A stretch of DNA of 64,000 bases from Kitasatospora sp. NBC_00315 (GCF_041435095.1 NZ_CP108025.1:4588001-4652000); one strand, 5' to 3'. Counted from the stretch's first letter, positions 49,662 to 58,863 are shown. Notes: a model not told the origin generated them from the letters alone. Numbers and translations are program-made.

Positions 49662-52139
49662 TCAGAGCGCCTTGCGCCGTTGGAGCCAGGTGAACGCGGC
49701 CCAGCCGGGCAGTACCGGCAGCAGGAAGGTCAGCAGCCGGTAGAGCACGGCGGCGGCGACCGACCCCTCGGCCATCCCGGCCGTGGTCGCCAGCCCGACG
49801 GACAGGGCGCCGTCGATGAATCCGGCGCCGCCGGGGGTGGGGGCCGCGCTGCCGACCGCGTTGCCGATCAGCAGGACCACCGCGATGGCCGCGAAGCCCG
49901 GCGTGCCCCCGACCGCCTTCGCGCAGCAGTACAGGCAGGTGATCAGGCAGAGCGAGACCAGCAACTGCCCGGTGATCCCGGCGGCCAGCCGGCCGGGGCT
50001 GCGCAGCAGGTCCAGCAGGCGGGGCAGCACCTCCGAGGTGAGCGGCCGCAAGCGGTCGAGCAGCCAGCGCCGGGCGGGCGGGACGGCGGCGACCACGGCC
50101 AGCAGCAGACCGGCCACCATCAGCCCGCCGACCAGGATGGGCAGGGCGTCCATCTCGGAGCCCGCGCCCGAGCCGGGGTCGTGCCCCAGCAGGTAGACGA
50201 AGGCACCGAGCTGGAGCAGGTGCAGGACCAGCCCGAGCAGCTGCCCGACGCCGACGCTGGAGAGCGCCTGCGCGGTCGGGATGCCGGAGCGCTGCAGGAA
50301 GCGGGTGTTCAGGGCGACGCCGCCGACCCCGCCGGGTGAGACGACCTTGACGAAGGAGCCGGCCACCTGGGCCAGCGTGGCGTGCCAGAGGTCGAGCCGC
50401 TCCGGCACGAAGCCGACGAACCCCATGGTGGCGGCCAGGTGGCCGGCCGCGGCGGCGAGCACGGCCAGCGTCATCCAGCCCGGGTCCGCGCCGGCCATCG
50501 CGGCGATGGGGTTGTGGTCGGTGGTGAAGAACTGCGGCAGCAGCAGGCAGGCCGCCACCACCCCGCCGACCACCGCGAGCAGGGTGCGCGGGCGCAGCCG
50601 CTCCAGGCGGACCGCTCCGGCCGGAGCCTGCGGGCGGGTGCGGAGCACCTCGGCCCGGATCGCGTCCAGCAGCTGCGGCCGCTGCTTGAGCGCGGCCCGG
50701 GTGACCCGGGGGAGGGCTATCGGCTGGAGCAGCGGCAGGGCCGCGCCGACGGCGTCGGCGCCGAGCACCGCCACCGCGGAGCGCACGGCCCGCTCGGGGC
50801 CGCTGCGCAGGGCGAGCGCGGTGAGCAGCTGGGCGATGTCGGCCTGCAGGACGAGCTCGCTCGCCGCGATGTCGCCGTCCGCGAGGTCAACCAGGTGCAC
50901 GGCGCCGTCCTCGGCGACCAGGACGGCCTCCGGGACCAGCGCGCGGTGCGAGATCACCCGGCGCTGGAGGAGCCTGAGCTGCTCCCAGGCGTCGGTGAGC
51001 AGGGCGTCGGTCACCTCCTCGTCGGCGAGCCGGTCCAAGGTCCGGCCGGGTACGTGCTCGTAGGCGACCAGCGCCGCGTCCGGGCCGATCTCGGCGGTGG
51101 CGGCCACCCTCCGGGTGCGGACCCCGGCGGCCACGGCGGCGTACGAGACCAGCGCCTCGTGCTCCAGGCCGGTGCGCAGCGAGCGGACCACCCGGGGGTG
51201 CGGGGCGGTGCGCAGCCGCAGCCTGCGCCAGACCCGCTGGAACAGCGCGGCGACCAGCGCCTGCCGGTCGAGGATCAGCACGTCGAGATCCGGGCGGCCG
51301 TCCGACTGCCGGACGAGGTAGCGGTCGGGGCCGGCCGGGGCGACCTCGCGCGGGCGCAGGCCGACCTCGCGCAGGCTGCGGGTCAGCGCCTCCGGCCGGG
51401 GGCGGGGGTCCGGCACACCGACGGCGTACAGCGTGCCGTGGGCGACGGTCGCGCCGATCAGCAGGGCGAGCAGCAGGGTCAGCGGCCCGGCGTACCCGGT
51501 GAGCATCCCGGCCAGGCCCGACACGGCGAGCACCACCCGGGGGCGGCGCCGGCCACGCGCGCCGGAGGCGGTCAGGTAGGCGAGCACCGGGGCCAGGTAG
51601 CCGTACACCGGCTGGGTGTGGCCGGGGCCGGACGGCAGGGGGTGGGTCAGCGCGTCGAGCAGCGGCGCGGGGGCGCTGCGGTCGATCCACAGGGCGAGGG
51701 CGACGCAGGCCGCGTGCGCGAGGACGGCGGCCAGCAGGCCGTCCGCCACCTGCCGGCGTCCGCGCCTGCGGTCGTGGCCGAGCACCCGGCGGCCGGCCGA
51801 GACGGCGGGCACGAGCAGCAGGGCGGCCGTCGAGAGCGCGCCGATCAGCCGGGTGACCTGGCGCGGGACGAGGTCGGTGCCCTGCAGTACGTCCGCGTCC
51901 AGGCCGCTGGCGGTGGCCCGGGCGTACTCGGCGAGCAGCAGGGTGAGGCAGATCGCGCCCAGTCCGAGCAGGAAGCGGATCAGCGCGGCGGGCTGGCGCA
52001 CCCGCTCGGGCCCCCACGGCAGGGCGGCGAACACCCCGGTGGGCGGCCTGCCCGGCGGCTGCCGGGGCACGTCGGCGGGGGCCTTCGCGGGGTGCTCCCC
52101 GCCCGTGTCGCTGTCCTGTCGCGCTGTCACCGTGGCCAC
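49662..52139 (-). CDS. Flippase-like membrane protein (LPG-synthase/AglD TM family) with kinase-like middle
   Basis: 825 aa from GTG 52139 (GGGAG 8 nt upstream). An N-terminal membrane region (~50-250) is followed by a soluble stretch (~270-480) with kinase-like hints (LVAYEHVPGRTLDRLADEEV, AVHLVDLADGD). The C-terminal ~300 residues have eight or so helices of the lysyl-PG synthase transmembrane/flippase fold (FVKVVSPGGVGGVALNTRFL, AAPTPGGAGFIDGAL). Family members flip or modify lipids. Catalytic kinase residues are not complete, so the middle is probably a pseudokinase. Confidence 0.85.
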   Translation of the reverse strand: MATVTARQDSDTGGEHPAKAPADVPRQPPGRPPTGVFAALPWGPERVRQPAALIRFLLGLGAICLTLLLAEYARATASGLDADVLQGTDLVPRQVTRLIGALSTAALLLVPAVSAGRRVLGHDRRRGRRQVADGLLAAVLAHAACVALALWIDRSAPAPLLDALTHPLPSGPGHTQPVYGYLAPVLAYLTASGARGRRRPRVVLAVSGLAGMLTGYAGPLTLLLALLIGATVAHGTLYAVGVPDPRPRPEALTRSLREVGLRPREVAPAGPDRYLVRQSDGRPDLDVLILDRQALVAALFQRVWRRLRLRTAPHPRVVRSLRTGLEHEALVSYAAVAAGVRTRRVAATAEIGPDAALVAYEHVPGRTLDRLADEEVTDALLTDAWEQLRLLQRRVISHRALVPEAVLVAEDGAVHLVDLADGDIAASELVLQADIAQLLTALALRSGPERAVRSAVAVLGADAVGAALPLLQPIALPRVTRAALKQRPQLLDAIRAEVLRTRPQAPAGAVRLERLRPRTLLAVVGGVVAACLLLPQFFTTDHNPIAAMAGADPGWMTLAVLAAAAGHLAATMGFVGFVPERLDLWHATLAQVAGSFVKVVSPGGVGGVALNTRFLQRSGIPTAQALSSVGVGQLLGLVLHLLQLGAFVYLLGHDPGSGAGSEMDALPILVGGLMVAGLLLAVVAAVPPARRWLLDRLRPLTSEVLPRLLDLLRSPGRLAAGITGQLLVSLCLITCLYCCAKAVGGTPGFAAIAVVLLIGNAVGSAAPTPGGAGFIDGALSVGLATTAGMAEGSVAAAVLYRLLTFLLPVLPGWAAFTWLQRRKAL

Positions 52140-52199
52140 GCGGCATGCTCCCACGCCGGGCCGCGCCGGGGGAGTGGCGGCCCCGGGCGAACCGCGGGC

Positions 52200-52973
52200 T
52201 CAGGCCTGGCGGGTCGGCAGGACGACCAGCTGGCGCAGGTTGACGTCGCGGCGCCGGCTCACCGTGTAGCCGATCAGGTCGGCGACGTCCTCGGCGGTGA
52301 GCGCCGGGATGGCGGCGAACATCCCGCCGACCATCTCGGTGAGCGAGGGGTTGTCGATGTGGCCGCTCAGCTCGGTGTCGGTCAGGCCGGGCTCGATGTT
52401 GGTGACCCGGACGTCGCGCGGGCCCAGTTCGCTGCGCAGGGCGGCGGAGAGCTGGGTGACGGCGGCCTTGGTGGCGGCGTACACCGCGAAGGTGGGGAAC
52501 ACGACGTGGGAGGCGATCGAGGAGATGTTGACCAGGTCGGCGCTGCGGCCCTCGGCGGCGGCGGCCGTGAGGTCCGGGGTGAAGGCGTGGATCACGCGCA
52601 GCACGCCGGTCAGGTTGGTGTCGATCATCCGGCTCCACTCGTCGAGGCGGCCGTCGTCGAGCGGGTTGGGCAGCATCACGCCGGCGCTGTTGACGACCAG
52701 GTCGACCGAGCCGTACGCCTCCCGGATCTGTGCGGCGGCGGCGTCCACCGAGGTCTGGTCGGTGACGTCGGCGGTGACGGCGAGGGCCTGGCCGCCGTCG
52801 GCGGTGATCTTCGCGGCGAGCTCCGCCAGCCGGTCGGTGCGGCGGGCCAGCAGCGCGACCCGGGCGCCGTTGGCGGCGAGCAGACGGGCGGTGGCGGCGC
52901 CCATGCCGCTGGCCGCTCCGGTGACGACGGCGGTGCGGCCGGTGAGGGTGGGGTAGTCGGCGGGCTGGTTCAC
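52200..52973 (-). CDS. SDR oxidoreductase
   Basis: 257 aa. Motifs: TGAASGMGAATARLL, NSAG in place of NNAG, Ser in VNISSIAS, and YAATK. It belongs to the broad NADP-dependent SDR group (YdfG-like). It is divergent from an XRE regulator with a 136-bp shared region carrying a near-perfect palindrome, so it is probably the regulated target. Substrate unknown. Confidence 0.93.
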   Translation of the reverse strand: MNQPADYPTLTGRTAVVTGAASGMGAATARLLAANGARVALLARRTDRLAELAAKITADGGQALAVTADVTDQTSVDAAAAQIREAYGSVDLVVNSAGVMLPNPLDDGRLDEWSRMIDTNLTGVLRVIHAFTPDLTAAAAEGRSADLVNISSIASHVVFPTFAVYAATKAAVTQLSAALRSELGPRDVRVTNIEPGLTDTELSGHIDNPSLTEMVGGMFAAIPALTAEDVADLIGYTVSRRRDVNLRQLVVLPTRQA

Positions 52974-53056
52974 GGTGGCTCCCTGGGAGGGCGGTGCTGC
53001 GGGTTGACGCCCTCACTCTCCGACCGCCCGGTGCGGCGGGCCAGGGTCGTGGCTTT

Positions 53057-53077
53057 CCTGGGTACGCCAGTACCAGG
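53057..53077. promoter_or_regulatory. Palindromic operator CCTGG-GTAC-GCCA-GTAC-CAGG
   Basis: A 21-bp dyad, nearly symmetric, in the middle of the divergent region between the SDR and XRE genes, 33 bp before the regulator ATG. Position and symmetry fit the regulator's own binding site. Confidence 0.55.
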
Positions 53078-53109
53078 ATCGGACCACGGCCGCCGTCTAG
53101 CCTGGAGGG

Positions 53110-53970
53110 ATGGAGAACACGGTGGGGGACTTCCTGCGTTCGCGGCGCGGCCGGATCCAGCCCGAGGAGGTCGGACTGCCCGCGTACGGGCGCCGGCGCG
53201 TGCAGGGCCTGCGGCGCGAGGAGGTGGCCCAGCTGGCGGGTGTCAGCGTGGACTACTACATCCGCCTGGAGCAGGGCCGGGGCGCCTCCGCCTCGGACGC
53301 GGTGCTGGACGCGGTGGCCCGGGTCCTGCGGCTGGACGAGGTCGAGCAGGCCCATCTGCGCGACCTGGTCCGTCCCGCTCACCCGGCGCGGCCCGCCGGG
53401 CGGGGAGGGCAGGTCAGGCCCGGGATCCAGCTGCTGCTGGACATGATGGGCGCGGTGCCGGCCTTCGTGCTGGGCCGGCGGATGGACGTGCTGGCCTGGA
53501 ACGCCCTCGGTGACGCCCTGCTGGGCTTCTCCGCCCAGCCGCCGGAGCAGCGCAACGCCGCCCGGTCCGTCTTCCTTGACCCCGCCGCCCGGGAGTTCTA
53601 CACGCAGTGGGAGGCCGTCGCCGCCGAGACGGTCGCCTATCTGCGGCTGGACGCCGGACGGCACCCGGAGGACCGCCGCCTCGGCGCGCTGGTCGGCGAA
53701 CTCTCCGTCCGGAGCGAGGAGTTCCGCCGGCTCTGGGCCGACCACCAGGTCAAGGAGAAGACCCACGGCAGCAAGCTGATCCGGCACCCGGTGGTGGGCG
53801 ACCTGACCTTCGGGTACGAGTCGCTCACCCCTGCGGGCGCTGCCGAGCAGCGGATCGTCACCTTCACCACCCCGGCCGGCTCGCCGACCGCGCAGAAGCT
53901 CGCCCTGCTGGCCAGCTGGTCGGCGGGCGAGGCCGTCGGGGCGCCCCGCGACACCCGGCTCGGCGGCTGA
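53110..53970 (+). CDS. XRE regulator with MmyB-like ligand domain
   Basis: 286 aa. N-terminal helix-turn-helix (VQGLRREEVAQLAGVSVDYY, IRLEQGRG) followed by the MmyB-like PAS-type domain (FVLGRRMDVLAWNALGDALL, RHPVVGDLTFGYESLTP). These regulators typically control a divergent SDR gene, as seen here. MmyB relatives may sense fatty acids. A repressor role at the dyad 53057-53077 is inferred. Confidence 0.95.
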   Translation: MENTVGDFLRSRRGRIQPEEVGLPAYGRRRVQGLRREEVAQLAGVSVDYYIRLEQGRGASASDAVLDAVARVLRLDEVEQAHLRDLVRPAHPARPAGRGGQVRPGIQLLLDMMGAVPAFVLGRRMDVLAWNALGDALLGFSAQPPEQRNAARSVFLDPAAREFYTQWEAVAAETVAYLRLDAGRHPEDRRLGALVGELSVRSEEFRRLWADHQVKEKTHGSKLIRHPVVGDLTFGYESLTPAGAAEQRIVTFTTPAGSPTAQKLALLASWSAGEAVGAPRDTRLGG

Positions 53971-54037
53971 GGGTCTTCGCCCGCCCGCCCCGGCGCGGTT
54001 ACCGTCCGTCGGGGCGCGGCGTGGCTACCCTGCGGAC

Positions 54038-54304
54038 ATGAGTGCGTGCGAGGACCTTGCGGAGGCACCCCGGGACATCGCGGCGCTGCCGCCCACCGAC
54101 GGCTGCGCGGACTGTCTGGCGGCGGGGCGGCGGGACTGGGTGCACCTACGGGTCTGCCTGGACTGCGGCCACATCGGCTGCTGCGACAACTCGCCGCAGC
54201 GGCACGCCACCGCCCACTTCCACAACAGCTCCCACCCGGTGATCCGCTCCTACGAGCCGGGCGAGGAGTGGCGCTGGTGCTACGTCCACGAGGCGATGGA
54301 CTGA
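54038..54304 (+). CDS. UBP-type zinc-finger protein
   Basis: 88 aa. Cys/His spacing of the ZnF-UBP fold is visible: GCADCLAAG, LRVCLDCGHIGCCDNS, RHATAHFHNSSHPVI and EWRWCYVHE. Bacteria lack ubiquitin in this form, so the fold is likely used for another C-terminal peptide or redox partner. Stand-alone bacterial versions are common in actinobacteria and uncharacterised. Confidence 0.93.
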   Translation: MSACEDLAEAPRDIAALPPTDGCADCLAAGRRDWVHLRVCLDCGHIGCCDNSPQRHATAHFHNSSHPVIRSYEPGEEWRWCYVHEAMD

Positions 54305-54372
54305 GCCGCCCGCGCCCGAGCGCCCGGCACTGACGACCGGCACCGATGTCCGCCAAGCCAAAATGTGTACAT

Positions 54373-54385
54373 CGGATAAAATCCG
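54373..54385. promoter_or_regulatory. AT-rich CGGAT-AAA-ATCCG dyad
   Basis: A perfect 5-bp inverted repeat around AAA within an AT-rich stretch (54358-54395), about 70 bp before the next gene. The sequence GATAAAAT could act as a -10; no good -35 is seen. Confidence 0.35.
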
Positions 54386-54454
54386 GACATAGAGCCCGTA
54401 CGGCCCCCTCGTCCCGCGTCCGTGGGGCGGGCGCCGTGCGAAGGGAGGTCGACG

Positions 54455-54730
54455 ATGACCGAGCAATCGCCGGGCAGGATGAGCAAGCTCCAACGCGGCA
54501 CCCAGGAACTCCTGGAACGCCGGCGGATGGCGGCGCCGCCCGGACGGACGGGCCCGATGCTGCACACCGGTACACCACCGTGGACGGCGGCCGGAGCGAC
54601 CTTCGGTGACACGGCGTTCCGGCACGGCGGGCGCGACGTCGGTGCGGCTGCCGTGCAGTCCGCCCCCGCGATGCACGCCGAGCTCAAGGGTCATCGCCAC
54701 CGCGGCGCGGAGAAGCACTCCGCCCACTGA
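54455..54730 (+). CDS. Small unknown basic protein
   Basis: 91 aa. AGGGAGG 7 nt before ATG 54455 is a strong ribosome site. It is rich in Arg, Gly, Met and His (QELLERRRMAAPPGRTGPML; HRHRGAEKHSAH), with no hydrophobic helix. Not recognised. A 15-bp terminator hairpin follows the stop closely, which supports it being a real transcript. Confidence 0.5.
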   Translation: MTEQSPGRMSKLQRGTQELLERRRMAAPPGRTGPMLHTGTPPWTAAGATFGDTAFRHGGRDVGAAAVQSAPAMHAELKGHRHRGAEKHSAH

Positions 54731-54746
54731 CACCGGTCGGGCCGTC

Positions 54747-54779
54747 CAGGGGTGGGAGCGGGCACCGCTCCCACCCCTG
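54747..54779 (+). terminator. 15-bp hairpin after small gene
   Basis: CAGGGGTGGGAGCGG (54747-54761) and CCGCTCCCACCCCTG (54765-54779) form a perfect stem with loop GCA, 16 nt after the stop. Confidence 0.8.
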
Positions 54780-54800
54780 ACCCGTGCCCGTCGCCGCCGC

Positions 54801-54901
54801 CCCGGGCAACCCGGGCCGGCGGCGACCCCCGAGGTGCGGCCGACCGCACCTCGGGGACATCCCCCAGGTGGATCCGGGACGGTTCGGGGATCGTCCCGGA
54901 T
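54801..54901 (+). other. Structured leader: three successive hairpins before serine hydrolase gene
   Basis: Within 100 nt there are CCCGGG-CAA-CCCGGG (54801-54815), a perfect 13-bp stem CCCCGAGGTGCGG/CCGCACCTCGGGG (54827-54839/54844-54856), and ATCCGGGACG/CGTCCCGGAT (54872-54881/54892-54901). All lie after the terminator at 54779 and before the GTG at 54974. They may form a regulatory RNA leader. No known riboswitch consensus is recognised. Confidence 0.45.
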
Positions 54902-54973
54902 GGCCCGCCGCGCAGGCTTCGCCAGGCTGGTCGACGGCAGCACAGCCGCCCGTCGACCCGCAGGAGCATCCCC

Positions 54974-56188
54974 GTGAACACGCCTTCGTACCGCGCCCGT
55001 TGGAGCACCCTGGCCGCCTCGGGCGCGCTGCTCGTCGCGCTCACCGCCGGCCTGGCCGCGCCCGCCCTCGCGGCACCGGCGTCCTCGGCCGCCACCGCCG
55101 GGCCGGCCGACGGCCGGCTGGACCGGGCGGCGCTCGCCCGGACCATCGCGGGCGTGCCCGACGACGAGGTCACCGGCGCGCTCGTCCGGGTCGGCGGCCG
55201 GGACGGGCAGTGGTCCGGCACGGCGGGGGCGGACGTCCCGGCCGACGGGCGGTTCCGGATCGGCAGCATCTCCAAGGTCTTCACCGCCACCGTGGTGCTC
55301 CAGCTCGCCGCCGAGCGCCGGATCGACCTGGCCGCCACCGTCCAGCACTACCTGCCCGGCCTGCTGCCGGCCGACTACCCGCCGGTGACGGTCGGTCAGC
55401 TGCTCGACCACACCAGCGGCCTGCCCGGCGGCTCCGGCCTCACCTCGGGGGACGGCTCCACGCAGTGGTTCGCCGATCACCGCGCCGACAGCTGGACCCC
55501 CGCCGAGGTGGTCGCCTCCGCCGTCACCCAGCCGATGGCCTTCGCGCCCGGCAGCGCCCAGCAGTACAACGGCATCAACACCTTCGTCGCCGGGATGCTG
55601 GTCGAGAAGGTCACCGGGCACTCCTTCGCCCAGGCCGTGCAGGCCCGGATCGCCCGCCCGCTCGGGCTGCGCGACACCTACGTCCCGGCCGCCGGTGAGA
55701 CCTCGCTGCCGGGCCCGCACGCCCACGGCTACCTCACCGTGCCCGGCCCCGACGGCGAGGGCGTCCTGGTCGACGTCACCGAGCAGAGCGCCTGGCCCTG
55801 GGCCGAGGGCGGCATGATCTCCTCCGCCGCCGACCTCGACCGGTTCCTGACCGCGCTGTTCCGGGGCCGGCTGCTGCCGCCCGCCCAGCAGGCCGAGCTG
55901 TTCACCGTCCCCGACGTGCCCAACGACCACAACAAGAACTGCGAGGTCGGCCCCACGGCGGGCCACGCCTGCTTCAGCATGGGCCTGATGAGCGTCACCC
56001 TGCCGGACGGCACCCGGGTGTGGGGCAAGACCGGCAGCCGGCCCGGCTTCACCAGCGGGATGTTCGCCACCCGCGACCTGAGCCGCCACGTGGTCTACTC
56101 GCTCAACCCGACCACCCTGGACGGCCGTGAGTTCCCCTACGTCTGGGGCATCGTGACCACGGCCTTCGGCTCCGGTCAGGCCTACTGA
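54974..56188 (+). CDS. Secreted class C beta-lactamase/D-Ala-D-Ala carboxypeptidase-fold serine hydrolase
   Basis: 404 aa from GTG 54974 (AGGAG 7 nt upstream). A Sec signal peptide ends near ALAAPASSA (~35-42). Active-site motifs: SxxK in IGSISKVFT, QQYNGINT at the Tyr-x-Asn position (Tyr-Asn-Gly, so slightly altered), and KTGS near the C-terminus, with the HTSGLPGG loop typical of this family. It probably trims cell-wall peptides or acts as an esterase; true beta-lactamase activity is not implied. The structured leader suggests control at RNA level. Confidence 0.92.
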   Translation: MNTPSYRARWSTLAASGALLVALTAGLAAPALAAPASSAATAGPADGRLDRAALARTIAGVPDDEVTGALVRVGGRDGQWSGTAGADVPADGRFRIGSISKVFTATVVLQLAAERRIDLAATVQHYLPGLLPADYPPVTVGQLLDHTSGLPGGSGLTSGDGSTQWFADHRADSWTPAEVVASAVTQPMAFAPGSAQQYNGINTFVAGMLVEKVTGHSFAQAVQARIARPLGLRDTYVPAAGETSLPGPHAHGYLTVPGPDGEGVLVDVTEQSAWPWAEGGMISSAADLDRFLTALFRGRLLPPAQQAELFTVPDVPNDHNKNCEVGPTAGHACFSMGLMSVTLPDGTRVWGKTGSRPGFTSGMFATRDLSRHVVYSLNPTTLDGREFPYVWGIVTTAFGSGQAY

Positions 56189-56316
56189 CCGGTCGGGGGC
56201 CGTCGGCCGGGGGCAGGCGGACGCCCCGGGGGCCGCCGGGCGCTCCGGCCGCCCGCCCCGCGCGCGTGGCAGAGTTGGGGCGTACGGCCCGGCCCGAGCC
56301 CCCAGAAGGAGACCCC

Positions 56317-56820
56317 ATGTCGGACGGCCAGACGGACGACCACCTGCTCAGCCGCGACGCCTGGCTCGCCTCGCTGCCGCGTGCGTACGCGGCCGCCGGG
56401 TGCCTGCTGCAGGACGAGGACGGCAGGGTGCTCATCGTGAAGGCCGGCTACCGCGAGCACTGGCAGTTCCCGGGCGGGACGATCGACCTGGGTGAGGGGC
56501 CGGACGCGTGCGCCGCACGCGAACTGGAGGAGGAGACCGGCATCGTCCGGGCGGCCGGCGAGCTGCTGGCCGTCTCCTGGACCCACCCCTCGGCCGAACT
56601 CGACCACCCCGCCGCGCACTTCCTCTTCGACCTCGGCACGGTGGCGAACGGAACCCCGGTCACCGTCCCGGCGGGCGAACTGGACGACCACCGCTGGGCA
56701 CCCGTCCCCGAGGCGCTCGAACTCCTCGGCCCGGCACGGTCGCTGCGTCTGGCCGCCGGGCTCGAAGCGCGGGCGGACGGCCGGGTGCGGATCGTCACCA
56801 GCCCGGTCTCCGGATTCTGA
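56317..56820 (+). CDS. NUDIX hydrolase
   Basis: 167 aa, AAGGAG before ATG 56317. The Nudix box is canonical: GGTIDLGEGPDACAARELEE followed by ETGI. Preceded by WQFPGG. Family members hydrolyse nucleoside diphosphate derivatives with Mg2+. Substrate not predictable. A 20-bp hairpin lies downstream between this gene and the convergent cyclophilin gene. Confidence 0.95.
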   Translation: MSDGQTDDHLLSRDAWLASLPRAYAAAGCLLQDEDGRVLIVKAGYREHWQFPGGTIDLGEGPDACAARELEEETGIVRAAGELLAVSWTHPSAELDHPAAHFLFDLGTVANGTPVTVPAGELDDHRWAPVPEALELLGPARSLRLAAGLEARADGRVRIVTSPVSGF

Positions 56821-56949
56821 ACGCTTCGGGCCGGGGTTGCGGCCGGGCCCCGGCGGGCGGGGGTCGGCGGCCGTCCTGACCCGGCCTGCCGCCGGACCGG
56901 ACCGGACCGGTGGGGCCGCCCGGAGCGGCCCGCCCGCCGGCCTTGGACG

Positions 56950-56994
56950 CACTGAGCGCGCCCGCCGACGCGAGGTCGGCGGGCGCGCTCAGTG
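56950..56994. terminator. Perfect 20-bp hairpin, bidirectional terminator
   Basis: The arms 56950-56969 (starting CACTGAGCGCGCCC) and 56975-56994 (ending CGCGCTCAGTG) are exact complements with a 5-nt loop. It ends the leftward cyclophilin gene 45 nt after its stop, and can serve the rightward NUDIX gene. Confidence 0.85.
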
Positions 56995-57038
56995 GTGGGC
57001 CGGGCGGGACGGTGGTCCCGCGTCGACCACGGGTGCGA

Positions 57039-57542
57039 CTAGAGGACGCCGGAGTCGGCGATGGTGACCTTGGCACCGCCCTTGAGGGCACCGCTGCCCG
57101 AACCGAGCTTCTCGATCGCGGTGACCACGGCGAGGCTCTCGTCGTCGGCGACCTCGCCGAAGACGACGTGCTTGCCGTCGAGCCAGGGGGTCGCGACGGT
57201 GGTGATGAAGAACTGCGAGCCGTTGGTGTTCCGGCCCGCGTTGGCCATCGAGAGCAGGCCCGGCTTGGTGTGCTTGAGCTGGAAGTTCTCGTCGGCGAAC
57301 TTCTCGCCGTAGATGCTCTTGCCGCCGGTGCCGTCACCGCGGGTGAAGTCACCGCCCTGGAGCATGAACTCGGGGATGACCCGGTGGAAGGACGAGCCCT
57401 TGTAGCCGAAACCCTTCTCGCCGGTGGCCAGCGCGCGGAAGTTCTCCACGGTCTTGGGGGCGACCTCGTCGAACAGGTTGAAGGCGATCCGCCCCGCGGG
57501 CTCGCCGTTGATGGTGATGTCGAAATAGGCCTTGATCGTCAT
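57039..57542 (-). CDS. ppiA: Peptidyl-prolyl cis-trans isomerase, cyclophilin type
   Basis: 167 aa from ATG 57542. Cyclophilin active-site residues are present: [18 protein letters not shown] (Arg, Phe, Met, Gln), [28 protein letters not shown]. No signal peptide, so cytoplasmic. It speeds proline isomerisation in protein folding. Its ribosome site is weak; the upstream region is AT-richer around 57636-57655. High confidence. Confidence 0.97.
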   Translation of the reverse strand: MTIKAYFDITINGEPAGRIAFNLFDEVAPKTVENFRALATGEKGFGYKGSSFHRVIPEFMLQGGDFTRGDGTGGKSIYGEKFADENFQLKHTKPGLLSMANAGRNTNGSQFFITTVATPWLDGKHVVFGEVADDESLAVVTAIEKLGSGSGALKGGAKVTIADSGVL

Positions 57543-58394
57543 AAGACCATTCTGGCACTCCCCGGCGGCCCCGGCAGACCCGCCCGGGCCGGCGGCGCGG
57601 CGGACGTGGCCGGAGGGCCCTCGCGACAGCTCGTTCATATATTCGAATCGATGGCGCCATCAGGGTCGGCCCGGAGCGCGGGAGGCCGGGCGGACCTGCG
57701 TCGACGCCCGAACTGATGCATCGTCAACTGCCTTGGCGGAGGCGTTGAGCGGCTGGCCGCCGGAGGTGGCATCCGGGGGCCGGTCCATCGGGCGATCGGC
57801 GGTCCGGCTGTTTTCTTCGGCGGATCACTCCCCGGGGCGCCGCACACCGAGTGGCCGCCACCGGACGAGGCCGCGCCCGCCCCCGGGCAAGCGGCGCCCG
57901 CCCGAGGAGAGGCCCCGCACGTGCGCACGTCCCGCCCGGGACCGGTCGTCGGGCGGGGAACGCCGCAGGTGCGGGAAGAACCGGGAAGTCCCCTGCCGGG
58001 AAAGGAAGATGGCCGGGGTTTCCGGGCCGTAACCACTTCGCGCGCGCGGCCGTTGTTGGACGGTGAGGGCGTCGCCGGGCAGCCGGCCGGGCCCCGTCCG
58101 TCCCGAGAGCCAGGAGCCTGCCAGTGAAACGCGCCACCGCGACCGGACGCCCGGGGCCAGGGTGCCCGTCGGCCGGGTTCCAGCCCCCGGGCCGCCGTCG
58201 GACCGCGCTCCTGCCGTACCCCCCGGTGCCGCACCGGCCCCCGCCGCAGCGCCCGCCGCTGCGGCGCGATCCGTCCCGGCCGACCCCGGGCGGCCGGCGG
58301 CGCGGTCGCACCTGCCGGACGGTGGGCTGATCCGTCCCGGGCGGCCCGTCCGGGACGCCGCCGGGACGCCGCCGGTGCTCGGCGGCCCGGTGTG
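57543..58394. other. 852-bp gap without a convincing gene
   Basis: Frames here are Arg/Pro/Gly-rich and lack good codon use. A GTG at 58124 has AGGAG upstream and could open a 68-aa product, but its composition (runs of Pro and Arg) argues against it. An AT-rich spot with palindrome ATTCGAAT (57636-57655) is a plausible promoter of the leftward cyclophilin gene. Inverted GTCCCGG/CCGGGAC segments near 58335-58360 may terminate the leftward GNAT gene. Confidence 0.5.
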
Positions 58395-58841
58395 TCAGAG
58401 GCCCAGCTTGAAGCCGTCGTGGCTGCGGACGAACCCGAGCGAGGTGTAGAACCGGTGGGCCCCGGTACGGCGCTTGTCGCTGGTCAGCTGGACGAGCGTG
58501 CAGCCCCGGTCGGCGGCCCGCCCGACGGCGCCGGTGAGCAGCTCCCGGCCGAGCCCCGCGCCGCGCCGGTCGGCCCGGACCCGGACCCCCTCGATCAGGG
58601 CCCGTTCCTGCCCGTGCCGCCCCAGGCCGGGGATGTACGTGATCTGGAGGTAGCCGAGCACGGTGCCGTCGCCCTCGTCGAGGACGAGCATCTCGTTGCG
58701 GGCGTCACCGTCCAGGGCCTCGAAGGCGCGGGCGTACGCGTCGTCGACCCGGACGGCGGCCGGATCGGCCACGCCCTCCTCGTCGGTCAGCAGGGCGATG
58801 ATGGCGGGGAGGTCCGGGCGGCCGGCGGGTCGGAGGATCAT
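58395..58841 (-). CDS. GNAT-family N-acetyltransferase
   Basis: 148 aa. The acetyl-CoA binding motif A is clear (EGVRVRADRRGAGLGRELLT), followed by the conserved RFYTSLGFVRSHDGFK end. It transfers acetyl from acetyl-CoA to an amine; substrate unknown. It lies 22 bp after the end of the phosphatase gene upstream on the same strand, suggesting one operon with it. Confidence 0.93.
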   Translation of the reverse strand: MILRPAGRPDLPAIIALLTDEEGVADPAAVRVDDAYARAFEALDGDARNEMLVLDEGDGTVLGYLQITYIPGLGRHGQERALIEGVRVRADRRGAGLGRELLTGAVGRAADRGCTLVQLTSDKRRTGAHRFYTSLGFVRSHDGFKLGL

Positions 58842-58863
58842 GTGCCGATCATCCCGGAGCGGG

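Noticed and set aside
58124-58330. Small GTG-started frame before the GNAT gene
   Set aside because: A ribosome site exists, but the product is almost all Pro, Arg and Gly, so I left it out.
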